DNA from: Algoriphagus resistens
Lineage (GTDB): Bacteria; Bacteroidota; Bacteroidia; Cytophagales; Cyclobacteriaceae
Direction of reading: 5' to 3'
Length of the DNA: 64,000 nucleotides
Assembly (NCBI RefSeq): GCF_001442615.1
Contig: NZ_LMXN01000002.1
Coordinates: 620,001-684,000 of the forward strand
In this document: in pieces, positions 9,531 to 18,451 of the stretch
How the letters are laid out: each line of letters begins with the position of its first letter
Position numbering within the stretch: the first letter of the stretch is position 1
Notes under the pieces: model-generated
Told to the model about the DNA's origin: nothing
The model's database searches: none
What the model saw: only the letters and a program-made list of their open reading frames with translations
Position numbers and translations under genes: made by a program

Positions 9531-10127
9531 CTTACAAATCCCATTTTAGGTTTCGTAGGGGATGTCAAAGTAGATCTTATTGCCCATCAATATCCGATGA
9601 TCAACGATGTTGGCCCAGTAGAAAGGATAAGGATGGCCTCCTTAAAGGAAATTGCCGCCATGAAGTTCAATGCCATCTTCCAAAACGGATCAAGACTTAA
9701 AGATTATGTAGATATTTCCTGCTTACTTATTTTAATCCCTCTCCAAAAGCTTTTGATAGCCTACGAGCAAGAATACCCCGACGTAAGCGGTGCAATAGCT
9801 CAAAAAGCATTAGTTTATTTTGAAGACATAGATTTCTCTGTTCCTCTTGAGTACATGCCTAAATTTAACCTCAAGTGGAGAGAAATTAAAAGCCAACTCG
9901 ATAAGGCAGCACAACAACCCAACAATACTATCCAAATAAATCAGAAAAAATACGGGATGAACCGGATCAGGGCAAGACTTAAAAACACCAATCAATCCTG
10001 GATTGCCTCCGTTATCCTAGTGTTGAACCTGGTCAAATTGGCCGGGGTGGCACTGGCATGCCTGGGGTTTTCAGCAGGCCCTAAACAACCTTGTAATTCC
10101 AACAGAATGGCTGTATCTTTACAATAA
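9531..10127 (+). pseudogene. AbiEii-type nucleotidyltransferase toxin, 5'-truncated remnant
   Basis: The frame is open from about 9531 without a usable start and reads GFVGDVKVDLIAHQYP, then IRMASLKEIAAMKFNAIFQNGSRLKDYVDISCLL. This is the C-terminal half of AbiEii/AbiGii-like (DUF1814) nucleotidyltransferases: the second part of the catalytic fold and the IAAMK/KDYVD signature. The N-terminal GS-x10-DxD active site is missing; its place is taken by the tRNA terminator 20 bases upstream. After about residue 120 the reading frame runs into unrelated sequence. No AbiEi antitoxin is present. I call it a dead remnant of a mobile defence gene. Confidence 0.75.
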
Positions 10128-10137
10128 ATTTACTGCC

Positions 10138-10635
10138 ATGGAGAATTCACTTAAAACAACTCGGTTTAAAACTAGAGATAGCATTAATAAGGCAAAACTC
10201 CGAAAAAGGAATATTCGAAAATGGTCTTTAGATGCAGATGGTAAAACATTTACTTGGTCAAATAGGCTTGAAAGGGTCCAAGTGATTCGCGAAGGTATTC
10301 CTTATGGTTCATTAGAAATCCTCAGTAAAAAAATAAATAGCCCTGTTAAAGTGGTTCTCAATATTATTGGGGTACCACAAACCACCTATAATAAAAAAAA
10401 GAGTAGCCATTCTCTTTTGGATAGCAGAGACAGTGAACTTGTTCTGCGCATATCCGAACTTATTGATTTTGGAATTGACGTTTTCAATAATGAAGAAGAA
10501 AAGTTTCAACGATGGTTAAACAAACCCAACCTTTCATTAAGGGGAGTTCCTCCAATAAAATTCTTTGATACAATCAGCGGTATAAACGAGGTAACATTTT
10601 GTTTGAACAGAATTGAATACGGGAATTTTGCCTAA
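10138..10635 (+). CDS. Xre/MbcA/ParS-family antitoxin
   Basis: A 165-residue antitoxin of the RES-Xre toxin-antitoxin class. The N-terminal part (from about residue 50, VIREGIPYGSLEILSKKINSPVKVVLNIIGVPQTTYNKKK) is a helix-turn-helix that should bind the operon promoter. The C-terminal DUF2384 segment (VFNNEEEKFQRWLNKPNLSLRGVPPIKFFDTISGINEV) clamps the toxin active site. The stop overlaps the toxin start (TAATG), the standard coupled arrangement. Autoregulation is expected from the family. Confidence 0.9.
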   Translation: MENSLKTTRFKTRDSINKAKLRKRNIRKWSLDADGKTFTWSNRLERVQVIREGIPYGSLEILSKKINSPVKVVLNIIGVPQTTYNKKKSSHSLLDSRDSELVLRISELIDFGIDVFNNEEEKFQRWLNKPNLSLRGVPPIKFFDTISGINEVTFCLNRIEYGNFA

Positions 10636-11102
10636 TGAAACTTTACAGAATTGAACGCAGGAAATATCTTAAAACAACTTTAACGGGGATTGGGGCATCA
10701 AAATCAAAAGGTTTCAGATGGAATAGTGAAAACACACGACTTGTATACACAGCAGAGACCAGAGCGCTTGCAATGCTAGAAGTTTCAGTCCATTTAGATA
10801 TTAGTGAAGATTTACCAAATGACAGATATTTTGTTGAAATAGAAGTACCTGATGATATACCCGCACTTGAAGTAGAATTAGCAGATTTACCCGAAAAATG
10901 GGATTCAAAACCACCATTGCTAATAACCCAAATAATTGGGGACGATTTTGTTCTAAATAATGAAGCCGCAGTCCTTAAAGTTCCTAGCTGTATTGTACCT
11001 CAGGAATATAATTACCTAATAAATCCTCTTCATCCTGATTTTAAAAGGATTAAAGTGATTCGCCAAACTCAAATGAAATTTGATGAAAGATTAAAAAAAT
11101 AG
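10635..11102 (+). CDS. RES-domain toxin (NAD+ phosphorylase family)
   Basis: A 155-residue RES toxin. Family members destroy cellular NAD+ by phosphorolysis. The key residues are visible: Arg in FRWNSENTRLVYTAET, Glu in ETRALAMLEV, and Ser in LKVPSCIVPQEYNYLINPLHPDF. Full length for the family and apparently intact. It overlaps the antitoxin gene by one base. Together with the AbiEii remnant and the tRNA it marks a small accessory patch. Confidence 0.92.
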   Translation: MKLYRIERRKYLKTTLTGIGASKSKGFRWNSENTRLVYTAETRALAMLEVSVHLDISEDLPNDRYFVEIEVPDDIPALEVELADLPEKWDSKPPLLITQIIGDDFVLNNEAAVLKVPSCIVPQEYNYLINPLHPDFKRIKVIRQTQMKFDERLKK

Positions 11103-11653
11103 AACAATACAGACTATAGTGATCCTAAGGGGACAACCCGCAATATGAATATATTTACTTTGGGACACTACCCCAAAAAGTGATTTGGTTGAAGAAAATT
11201 TTCGCTTAAACAGAAACCACCTAAAATGCTACAAAAAGACACTGTATCGTCCTGAAATAGCTTGAACTTTAATATCCCTTTTATAGATTTTTTTTTTGAC
11301 CCCAAAACCTATTTCTATTTATTTTCGCTCTGTATCTTCTTGCTTGCAATAAAACCTGTTTGGATTTGCCTCATAACTTTTTCAATGGACTGCGATAGAT
11401 GGAAAAACAGTGGTGGCCAGGCAGATATTCAGGCATTTTTACACTCTGCCAGGTAATCATGATGGATCAAATTCATATTGAATGATGCTCAGAAATAGCG
11501 GCTCGAAGTGAGTGGGCAAGGCTAATGTAGCGCATCTTTGCCACCTCATGATTTACGCTAACCTATTCATTTACAGCCAACTAATATAAATCCACTCCAA
11601 AACAAATGAAAAATCAAAAAAATGGACTTTTGTTACTTTATGGAAAGGGCATA
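11103..11653. other. 551-base intergenic stretch without a convincing gene
   Basis: AT-rich sequence between the RES toxin and the sigma-factor remnant. A 64-codon open frame near 11262-11456 lacks any recognisable feature. The string CACTGTATCGTCCTGAAAT near 11239 resembles the ends of some IS3-type elements, but no transposase remains. I see no terminator or RNA. Confidence 0.4.
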
Positions 11654-12051
11654 TTATGCGGACAGCTTTTTGGTTAGCTTATCTATCTGCTTTTGTATCA
11701 GCTCTTTTTCCTTTTCGGACTTGCAGGTACGGTGTGCCTCTGCCAAATATTTGCCGGCCTGACCTACGTCAACCTCTTTATACAATTCAGCCAAAAGGAC
11801 ATGGTAAAAATGATCTACCTTTAAATCCAGTTTTTTGGCTTCTTTGATTGCAGGCCTGTTCCCATGGAATTTTGAGAATGCCATATCCTGTTTAGGGCCA
11901 CAACCGGGGAATGGTTCGCTGACAACAATAGATCATACAGTTTCAAAATGCTTTGCCCCTTGTCGGGATTGTCATTATCCACCGTATGCCAATAGGCGAT
12001 GCTTGCCTCCAGGTAATACGTTGATGTAATTTCCAACATCCTATTAAACAA
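11654..12051 (-). pseudogene. ECF sigma factor (DUF6596 type), frameshifted C-terminal remnant
   Basis: Two overlapping minus-strand frames together give the C-terminal TPR-like region of SigJ-type/DUF6596 sigma factors. The first reads WHTVDNDNPDKGQSILKLYD, then LLLSANHSPVVALNR; the second continues with MAFSKFHGNRPAIKEAKKLD, then VDHFYHVLLAELYKEVDVGQA. The switch at about 11850-11885 implies a frameshift. The sigma regions 2 and 4 that would lie upstream are missing and the intact oxidoreductase gene follows at once. A dead 3' fragment. Confidence 0.8.
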
Positions 12052-12115
12052 TCCCTTGCACAGCAGGAGATTTAGGACAGTATATGAATAAATCCATGTG
12101 CAATATCAGATTAGG

Positions 12116-13123
12116 CTAAACCAGGCATAGAACTTCTGCCCCTCCTTGCTTTTTACTTTTATCAGCAGCATCCATAAAGGCATAGATTTCCAAGGTTTCA
12201 GTATAGTCAACCGGTGAAATGTGGGTTCTAAAGAACCGTGCGATTTGCATTGCCAAGGCTTCATAGCCGTCAAAGGAACCCAGTGTAAGATTGCCCTCTG
12301 TTCCGAAGGAAGTCCCACCATACTCATGTACACCTGTACGCATTCCCCTAAAAGTCCCGATTCTTCCATCAGCCCATTTTCCGACCACTATGTCCGCGTC
12401 ATGGCTATAAATCCTCCTGACAGATTCACATCCGGGTCCCATCACAGTAAAAAGCATTTCCACGCCATGAATCCCATACCAGAACAAGTCACTATGGCTA
12501 GCTTCTATTCCTGCCGGACTAAATGTATCACAACCGATAATTTTGCCGATTGCCTTTTCATTCCGAACAGCATTCACATTTTGCTGATAACGCAGGGAAG
12601 AGGAAGAAAATACAGGAATTCCCCTGTCCATTGCCTCAGAATAAATCGTTTTGACTTCTTTATAATTAGCCGCAACAGGCTTATCAATAAATAGAGGTTT
12701 ATTAGCTTTAAAAACCTTTCTTGCCTGCTCGAGGTGAAGGGTCCCATCATTGCTTTCAAGAAGAACGACATCTGTTTCTTCAAGGAGCTCCTCAATGGAA
12801 TTTGCAATTCTTACTCCCATACCCTGGACAGCCTGTGTATATTCCGGAATCCTCTTCATACTCACTGGGATTTTCCTACTGCCAAAAGGATAAGCTGAAA
12901 CCACTTTGAATCCCTCAAATTCTTTTTTGGGATTTTCGGCATTAAACAATCCAGTGAATGCCACTGCATGGGAAGTATCCAGACCAATGATACCAATCCT
13001 GACCGGAGAATTTCCGAAGTGGGGAATTGAACTTAAGTCCAATCCCGCCCCAACCCCGAAAACCGCAGATTTCTTCAAAAACCTTCTTCTCGATAAATCC
13101 ATAAAGCCATTATCCTGTACCAT
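12116..13123 (-). CDS. Tat-exported Gfo/Idh/MocA-family oxidoreductase
   Basis: A 335-residue NAD(P)-dependent dehydrogenase. A twin-arginine signal (SRRRFLKKSAVFGVGAG) begins near residue 11; the Met at base 13102 (MDLSRRRF) is an equally good start. The Rossmann fold reads VRIGIIGLDTSHAVAF, and the EKP-equivalent catalytic motif is FIDKPVAANYKEV. Such exported members act on sugars or sugar acids in the periplasm with a cofactor bound before export. It is the last gene of the sugar-utilisation operon, 49 bases after the propeller gene. The C-terminus is slightly shorter than usual for the family. Confidence 0.85.
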   Translation of the reverse strand: MVQDNGFMDLSRRRFLKKSAVFGVGAGLDLSSIPHFGNSPVRIGIIGLDTSHAVAFTGLFNAENPKKEFEGFKVVSAYPFGSRKIPVSMKRIPEYTQAVQGMGVRIANSIEELLEETDVVLLESNDGTLHLEQARKVFKANKPLFIDKPVAANYKEVKTIYSEAMDRGIPVFSSSSLRYQQNVNAVRNEKAIGKIIGCDTFSPAGIEASHSDLFWYGIHGVEMLFTVMGPGCESVRRIYSHDADIVVGKWADGRIGTFRGMRTGVHEYGGTSFGTEGNLTLGSFDGYEALAMQIARFFRTHISPVDYTETLEIYAFMDAADKSKKQGGAEVLCLV

Positions 13124-13172
13124 ACGGGTAACTGATTATAATTAGTATATGCATCAAACACTTGCTTATTAC

Positions 13173-15131
13173 TTACGGCCTGAATGACCAAAGGTCCGTG
13201 CCCCTTCGGAAGAAAAGCGTTCCCTGCTTATCCATGACTAGTAAACCTGCTTTATTGGAAAGTTCGGTAATGACCATTGACTCAGGGTCAATCTTGAACA
13301 GCTTCTTATTATCTGTTCCATATATGTAGCCATCTGGATGTTGTATGAGAAAAGCACTTCTCCAGATGTGGCTTTTAAACTCTGGAAATTCATACATTTT
13401 ATGTGTATTGACCACCTTCCTGCCTATCGGGTCGAACTTAAAAAGAGTCCCATCTCCCATCCCCCATATATTACCGTCAGGACCTTTAATAAAACCTGTT
13501 AATGCTGAGGCACCTGAAATAGGGACAGTCTGAAAGAGGGTATTTCCGTTTTCCGGATCCCATCCAACCAAAACCGCTTCCGTAGTAGTAGGCTTCACCC
13601 CAAGCCCACCGGAAATAGTAGTACCGACCAAAACGTATCCATCAGTATAAATAATACCTGATATAGCCTGTGAGCCAACCGGACTGGGATGACTTTTTAG
13701 TTCGTTGCCGTTAAGATCGTAGGTGATTAAGGCGCCCCCAAGTTTACCATATTCAGGGATCATACCAAAAACCACCATCCCCTTTTCAGGGATACTGGCC
13801 TGGGCAAATGACCTGCTCTGGTCAAGGATTTGTCCAAGCATTCTAGGATTTCCACCTTTGGGATCCCACGGAAAATTGCTGTCATATTCATAGAATTTAC
13901 CTTTCGGATAAACCCCAAAATAAATCTTTTCCCCTAGATAGGACATCCCTTCAGTCTGATCCAATCCCGGCAGAAATCTATGCTCTCCGCTTATTGGATT
14001 ATAGGTAGCATTTCCCCCTGCCAGGTATCCACCAGACCAAATGTTCCCATCCGGACCATACATTAAAGACTGAATCGGAATAGGTTGACCTGGCACCTTT
14101 AATTTAGTCTTGTCCAGCCGCCTGGTTTTCGGGTCATATTTAATCAGATTCTTACCGGAGGTCAATGCATATACTTCCCCTTTTGTTCCCACGCTGAAAG
14201 CGTTGGCCGTACCAACGTCTTCTCCCAAAACCTCGGCATTAGCTTCCGGAAAGGCGGGGTTAAAGTTTTTTAAAGAACCCCCTGAAGTGTAATAAACGGC
14301 ATCCCCACCAGGAACCCCTGTAATTGCGCGCATGTCCATCTTTTTTATTTCCTGTTCAAATTCCCCTGATCTCAGATTATAAACCAGCGTCACACTGCCA
14401 TTGGTCAGCAAAACGAATAACCTGTCTTCCCCGTCTATGCCAGGAACGATTTCCAGCCCATACACGAATTCATAGTCTTGGTATTTTTCTGGAAGAATAT
14501 CCCTCTTTTCCCCTGTTTTGGGATTGATTTCAATCAGATGTGCATTGGAACCCACTCCGGCATAAACCATTTCAGTTTTAGGGTAATAGGCTATGCTTCT
14601 CACATAATTCTCATCTTCGACCAAAGGTCCCTTACCTACATCGGAAAATCCATCGGCGGGATGGTACCTAAACACCCGACATCCGGGATAAGTAGCCCCG
14701 AAAACCTCAGCATCTTTGCCTGCCGTAAGATTCCACAGGTAAGTCTCCCCTTCGAGTGCCACCCCCAGATCCTTCACTTCCGCGGTTCCGGGTTTATGGG
14801 AAAACATCGTACCATCAGCTCCGGGGACATAAAGTGTACCATCTGAAGCCTGGGCCATATCCCATGCACCATCTGCCTCTCCCAAAGGAAGATCTGTGAG
14901 TAAGTCTTTGGTTTCAACATCATAGCCAAGCAGGTGGGCAGGTTCCCCCCTTACCACCGTATAAACCAATTCCCTACCCTCCTCATCCTTTACAAAAGCA
15001 CTGCCCTGTATCATTGAGGCAAATAATTGGGGACCATGATTTTTAAACTGGGTTGTATCCACCTGGCAAACCCCAGGTATAGCCGGAAACAGAAGAATAA
15101 ATAGCGCAGCGGGTTTTAAAAGTGATTTCAT
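13173..15131 (-). CDS. Secreted beta-propeller protein (SMP-30/Vgb-like blades)
   Basis: A 652-residue protein with a Sec signal peptide (LLKPAALFILLFPAIPGVCQ). The rest consists of repeated blade motifs such as DGTLYVPGADGTMFSHKPGT, GPDGNIWSGGYLAGGNATYN and GPDGNIWGMGDGTLFKFDP. These match streptogramin-lyase/SMP-30-type propellers. Function is not established; possible roles are a polysaccharide lyase, a lactonase or a binding protein. It is 4 bases downstream of the DapA-family gene, so it is co-transcribed. Confidence 0.8.
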   Translation of the reverse strand: MKSLLKPAALFILLFPAIPGVCQVDTTQFKNHGPQLFASMIQGSAFVKDEEGRELVYTVVRGEPAHLLGYDVETKDLLTDLPLGEADGAWDMAQASDGTLYVPGADGTMFSHKPGTAEVKDLGVALEGETYLWNLTAGKDAEVFGATYPGCRVFRYHPADGFSDVGKGPLVEDENYVRSIAYYPKTEMVYAGVGSNAHLIEINPKTGEKRDILPEKYQDYEFVYGLEIVPGIDGEDRLFVLLTNGSVTLVYNLRSGEFEQEIKKMDMRAITGVPGGDAVYYTSGGSLKNFNPAFPEANAEVLGEDVGTANAFSVGTKGEVYALTSGKNLIKYDPKTRRLDKTKLKVPGQPIPIQSLMYGPDGNIWSGGYLAGGNATYNPISGEHRFLPGLDQTEGMSYLGEKIYFGVYPKGKFYEYDSNFPWDPKGGNPRMLGQILDQSRSFAQASIPEKGMVVFGMIPEYGKLGGALITYDLNGNELKSHPSPVGSQAISGIIYTDGYVLVGTTISGGLGVKPTTTEAVLVGWDPENGNTLFQTVPISGASALTGFIKGPDGNIWGMGDGTLFKFDPIGRKVVNTHKMYEFPEFKSHIWRSAFLIQHPDGYIYGTDNKKLFKIDPESMVITELSNKAGLLVMDKQGTLFFRRGTDLWSFRP

Positions 15132-15135
15132 TAGT

Positions 15136-16203
15136 TTAGAATTTATCGTTGAGTAAAAACTCCCTTACAAATGAGTCATCATTCAGGGCAGGATAATCTT
15201 GATGTACACGCTGGATTTCTTCCAACTGACCCGCAGATAAGCGCTCATCTGGATTTAGACAATGCGTGGTGCCGAGCAGGCCTTGGTGTTTAAGCATGGT
15301 ATGCATACCCGGAATACAGCCATGAAACTGATGGGATGGGTCAAACATAGCTGCGTTTACATCCGTAACAGCAACACCTTTGGAGAGGAGTCTTGCCCAG
15401 TCCTCACCACTTCCCTGGGCTTTGCAATGCCTGACTTCTTCCAAGAGGCTTACTGCCTTTTGGGTCCATACTGCCCAATGTCCCAGCAGTCCTCCCACAA
15501 AACCTTTTTCAACCAGCTTCCCGGAAACGGTAAACTTATAGTCGGTCAATAAATCCGCTACGATATTATCGTCATTGCCGGTGTACATGGCAATATCATC
15601 TACCCTTGAACTGTTGCATACAGCCCGCATCACATCCAAGGTCTGATAGCGGTTGAATGAAGCACATTTTATTGCCACCACATTGTTGATTTCAGCGAAC
15701 TGTCTCCAGAAACCATAACTGAAAACCCGTCCTCCAACTGAGGGCTGCAGGTAAAATCCAAAAACAGGAATCACAGCAGCCACCTGGCGCACCCTATCCA
15801 ATAGTTCCTTTTCTGTCCAGCCCTGCAACCCTCCCATACTGAGCAATCCCAGTTCATAGCCGTATCCCAAAGCCATTTTCGCCTCAGATACCGCCTGCCT
15901 GGTTTTTCCACAGATACCAGCAATTTTCAGGAAAGGACGGTCCGGAATTGCTCCATCAATCTCCTCTGATGCCCATTTTAGCACTGTTTCGTACAGGTTG
16001 TGTCTGGGATCCCGTATTTCAAATTGGGTAGAATGCACGCCTACTGCGATTCCTCCTACCCCGCTGGCTATATAATACCTAGTCAGTTGCCTTTGCCTTC
16101 GCTCATCAATGGATCTGTCCTGGTCTAAAGCGAGTGGATGTGCAGGAATTACGGTTCCTCGAAGCAGATGTTGATACAATTCTTTGCTTAATTCCTTCAT
16201 CAA
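15136..16203 (-). CDS. Dihydrodipicolinate synthase (DapA)-family aldolase/dehydratase
   Basis: A 355-residue class I aldolase-type TIM barrel. The Schiff-base lysine is Lys179 (VVAIKCASFN) and the Tyr of the catalytic triad is Tyr151 (FGFYLQPSVGG). Longer than lysine-pathway DapA (about 295 residues) and placed in a sugar locus, so a role on a 2-keto-3-deoxy acid or similar substrate is more likely than lysine synthesis. Its start overlaps the stop of the upstream epimerase gene by 4 bases (ATGA), giving translational coupling. Confidence 0.87.
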   Translation of the reverse strand: MMKELSKELYQHLLRGTVIPAHPLALDQDRSIDERRQRQLTRYYIASGVGGIAVGVHSTQFEIRDPRHNLYETVLKWASEEIDGAIPDRPFLKIAGICGKTRQAVSEAKMALGYGYELGLLSMGGLQGWTEKELLDRVRQVAAVIPVFGFYLQPSVGGRVFSYGFWRQFAEINNVVAIKCASFNRYQTLDVMRAVCNSSRVDDIAMYTGNDDNIVADLLTDYKFTVSGKLVEKGFVGGLLGHWAVWTQKAVSLLEEVRHCKAQGSGEDWARLLSKGVAVTDVNAAMFDPSHQFHGCIPGMHTMLKHQGLLGTTHCLNPDERLSAGQLEEIQRVHQDYPALNDDSFVREFLLNDKF

Positions 16204-17216
16204 AACCTCCCTCCTCTCTGCTGAAAATGTGTAGGCTTACCAAAGTCATCACCACCTTGAAGCAGCCAGTTGGCAGTGATTTCCACCATCTCCCCCGGAG
16301 TGGTTTTAGGATAACCGAACAAGCGGTGGCATTCTGAAGCATTGCTCAACAATGCAGTCCCAACAGGCTCATTGATGAACTTCGGCACTTTGTTGAAAAT
16401 TGTTCCAAACTCCGAGGCAATCCAGTGAAGGGAAAGAATTTCCGGCCCGGTAACATTCAGCAGTTTTGCAGGTGCGGTGGTGTGCAAAAGCGCTCTTAGT
16501 GCTATTTCATTGGCATCTTTTTGCCAGATAACATTCACATTAGCGGTACTTAGATCAATTTCCTTTTCGTGGAAAACAGCTTTGGCCATTTCCAGCAAAA
16601 TCCCATACCGAAAGTCCACCGCATAGTTTAGCCTATAGATCAACATAGGCGTTTTGTTTGCTTTAGAGAAATACTCAAAAACCCTTTCCCTTCCTAGGCA
16701 GGACTGTGCATATTCCCCTATAGGCTCCGGTGCGGTCTTCTCTGTTGCCCCGCCTGAAGAGATAGGCACAAAGGGCAGCACATTTCCTGATGAAAACACG
16801 ACCAGCCTTGAATTTTTGAATTTCTCCGAAACCCTCCCCGGTAAATAGGCATTCATTGCCCAGGTAAATCCCTCATTCCCTGTGGTTCCAAATTTGTGGC
16901 CTGCCAGGTAAATAATATTCTGCACCTGGGGCAACTTCCGGAGTTCGCCATCATTGAGCAGGTCACAGGAAATAGTTTCAACCCCTGCATCTTGTAATGA
17001 CTTCATTGCCCCTGCATCTGAAAACCTGGATACACCATATACCCGTTTCTCCAATCCTGCGGCTTTAATGGCATCTACGGCAAGCTTACCCATGCTTGGC
17101 CCCATTTTTCCTCCTATTCCCAGCAACATGATATCCCCTTCTACCCGGGCCATATCTTCAATCAGTGCCTCTGATGGAATAGTCAGTTCTTTTTCTATTT
17201 CCCTTAAATTTTTCAT
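16200..17216 (-). CDS. NAD-dependent epimerase/dehydratase family protein
   Basis: A 338-residue short-chain-dehydrogenase-type enzyme. The nucleotide-binding motif is atypical (LLGIGGKMGPSMGKLAVDA near residues 31-49) but in the right place. The active-site stretch includes SSGNVLPF and SCLGRERVFEY; the classical YxxxK is replaced by a Ser/Cys-containing segment (GEYAQSCLGRE), so the catalytic chemistry may differ. Coupled by ATGA to the DapA-family gene, which argues that the two act in sequence on the same sugar-derived intermediate. Confidence 0.85.
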   Translation of the reverse strand: MKNLREIEKELTIPSEALIEDMARVEGDIMLLGIGGKMGPSMGKLAVDAIKAAGLEKRVYGVSRFSDAGAMKSLQDAGVETISCDLLNDGELRKLPQVQNIIYLAGHKFGTTGNEGFTWAMNAYLPGRVSEKFKNSRLVVFSSGNVLPFVPISSGGATEKTAPEPIGEYAQSCLGRERVFEYFSKANKTPMLIYRLNYAVDFRYGILLEMAKAVFHEKEIDLSTANVNVIWQKDANEIALRALLHTTAPAKLLNVTGPEILSLHWIASEFGTIFNKVPKFINEPVGTALLSNASECHRLFGYPKTTPGEMVEITANWLLQGGDDFGKPTHFQQRGGRF

Positions 17217-17239
17217 TGTTATCGGTTTATATTTTTATT

Positions 17240-18451
17240 CTAGTTGATAAAAAGTGCCTTGAAATTCCAGCTGGCCAAAGCGATCAGCAGCAGCAGGCCG
17301 ATTCCGCCTGAGGCCTTTGCAAAAGGGGTATTGGCCCGCTCCCCCATTAGCTGCCTGTCATTGGCAACCACATACATGGCTCCCCCGATGAAAGGGACAA
17401 GGAAAATGGTCACACTTTGGGCAAAGATGATCAGCTCCAGAGGGAGCTTGCCAAAAGCCAGTGAGATGCCTGCGCCACAGACCATGACCAGGGCGATCAA
17501 GCTTCTGACCTTTCCCGAGCTCAATCCGCTGCCAAACCCCATGGCGTCGCCCAACAAACTTCCCCCGACTGTGGCATTTCCAATAAGTGATGAAAATGAG
17601 GCACCGAACAGGCCGGCCAAGAACAGATAAGCTGCGGCTGAACCGAACAGTGGCTCCAGAGCTTTGGACATTTCAGACGCCGAATTGACCTGGATTCCCT
17701 GTGGGTATAAAATCGCGGCTGCGCAAATGATCACCACAGCACTCATCAACCCCAACAGGACAATTCCTGTGATACTGGTATTTTTGTCAGTATTTCCTCC
17801 TTTGCTCTTGTTTCTCTCCTGGACGAGATAGGATTGGTAAAATGCCCCCACAATTGAAAAGCATGAAGCAACAAAAGCAATCATAATAGCTTCCGAACCA
17901 ATAGGAACATTGGGAACCAATCCACTGCCGATGGCTGAGAAATCCGGTTTAATCAATACCGCAGTGGTCAGGAATGAAAGCAGCATCAAACCGACCAGAC
18001 CAATCATCAACTTTTCCAGCGTCTTATAAAAACTCCTGAAAAACAACAAGCTCATCCCAACCAGGTTAAACACTAAAACCCAAACCCAGCTGGAAGTTCC
18101 GGTTGCTTCCGCAACAGCGATACCCACCCCTATGGAGTTCCCCGCCTGAAAGGAGGTAGTTACCAAGAACACACCCATCCCTATGGTGATCCCTACTGTC
18201 CTGCCCCACTTTTTTCTTATCTGGGACAGTAAGGTCTCCTGGCTGCTCAGGCCGATCCTTGCCCCCATATCGGTAAAAACCAGCATAAAAAATATAGCCA
18301 CCACGACCAACCATAAGGTGCTATACCCATATAAGGCCCCCAATTTTGAAGTAATGGTCATCTTGCTAGGCCCGAAGACCAAGGCCGCAGTGATGATACC
18401 CGGACCAAGGCTCTTGAGCCCACTGATCATTTTTTCCACCTGTTTGCTCAT
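17240..18451 (-). CDS. Nramp-fold transporter lacking canonical metal-binding motifs
   Basis: A 403-residue membrane protein with about 11 transmembrane helices and clear Nramp similarity (SLGPGIITAALVFGPSKMT, SYLVQER). The unwound helix-1 motif DPGN, which binds the metal in true Nramps, is GPSK here (residues 27-30). The helix-6 MPH is replaced by Ser-Ile-Val (198-200). The overall length and helix-6 frame are kept, so this is replacement and not truncation. The operon position, between a sugar dehydrogenase (4-base overlap) and sugar-acid enzymes, suggests transport of an organic substrate, but a divalent-cation role cannot be excluded. Confidence 0.85.
   Translation of the reverse strand: MSKQVEKMISGLKSLGPGIITAALVFGPSKMTITSKLGALYGYSTLWLVVVAIFFMLVFTDMGARIGLSSQETLLSQIRKKWGRTVGITIGMGVFLVTTSFQAGNSIGVGIAVAEATGTSSWVWVLVFNLVGMSLLFFRSFYKTLEKLMIGLVGLMLLSFLTTAVLIKPDFSAIGSGLVPNVPIGSEAIMIAFVASCFSIVGAFYQSYLVQERNKSKGGNTDKNTSITGIVLLGLMSAVVIICAAAILYPQGIQVNSASEMSKALEPLFGSAAAYLFLAGLFGASFSSLIGNATVGGSLLGDAMGFGSGLSSGKVRSLIALVMVCGAGISLAFGKLPLELIIFAQSVTIFLVPFIGGAMYVVANDRQLMGERANTPFAKASGGIGLLLLIALASWNFKALFIN

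Noticed and set aside
11262..11456. 64-codon frame with a hydrophobic stretch
   Set aside because: Low-complexity Phe/Tyr-rich translation of AT-rich DNA; no start context and no known family.
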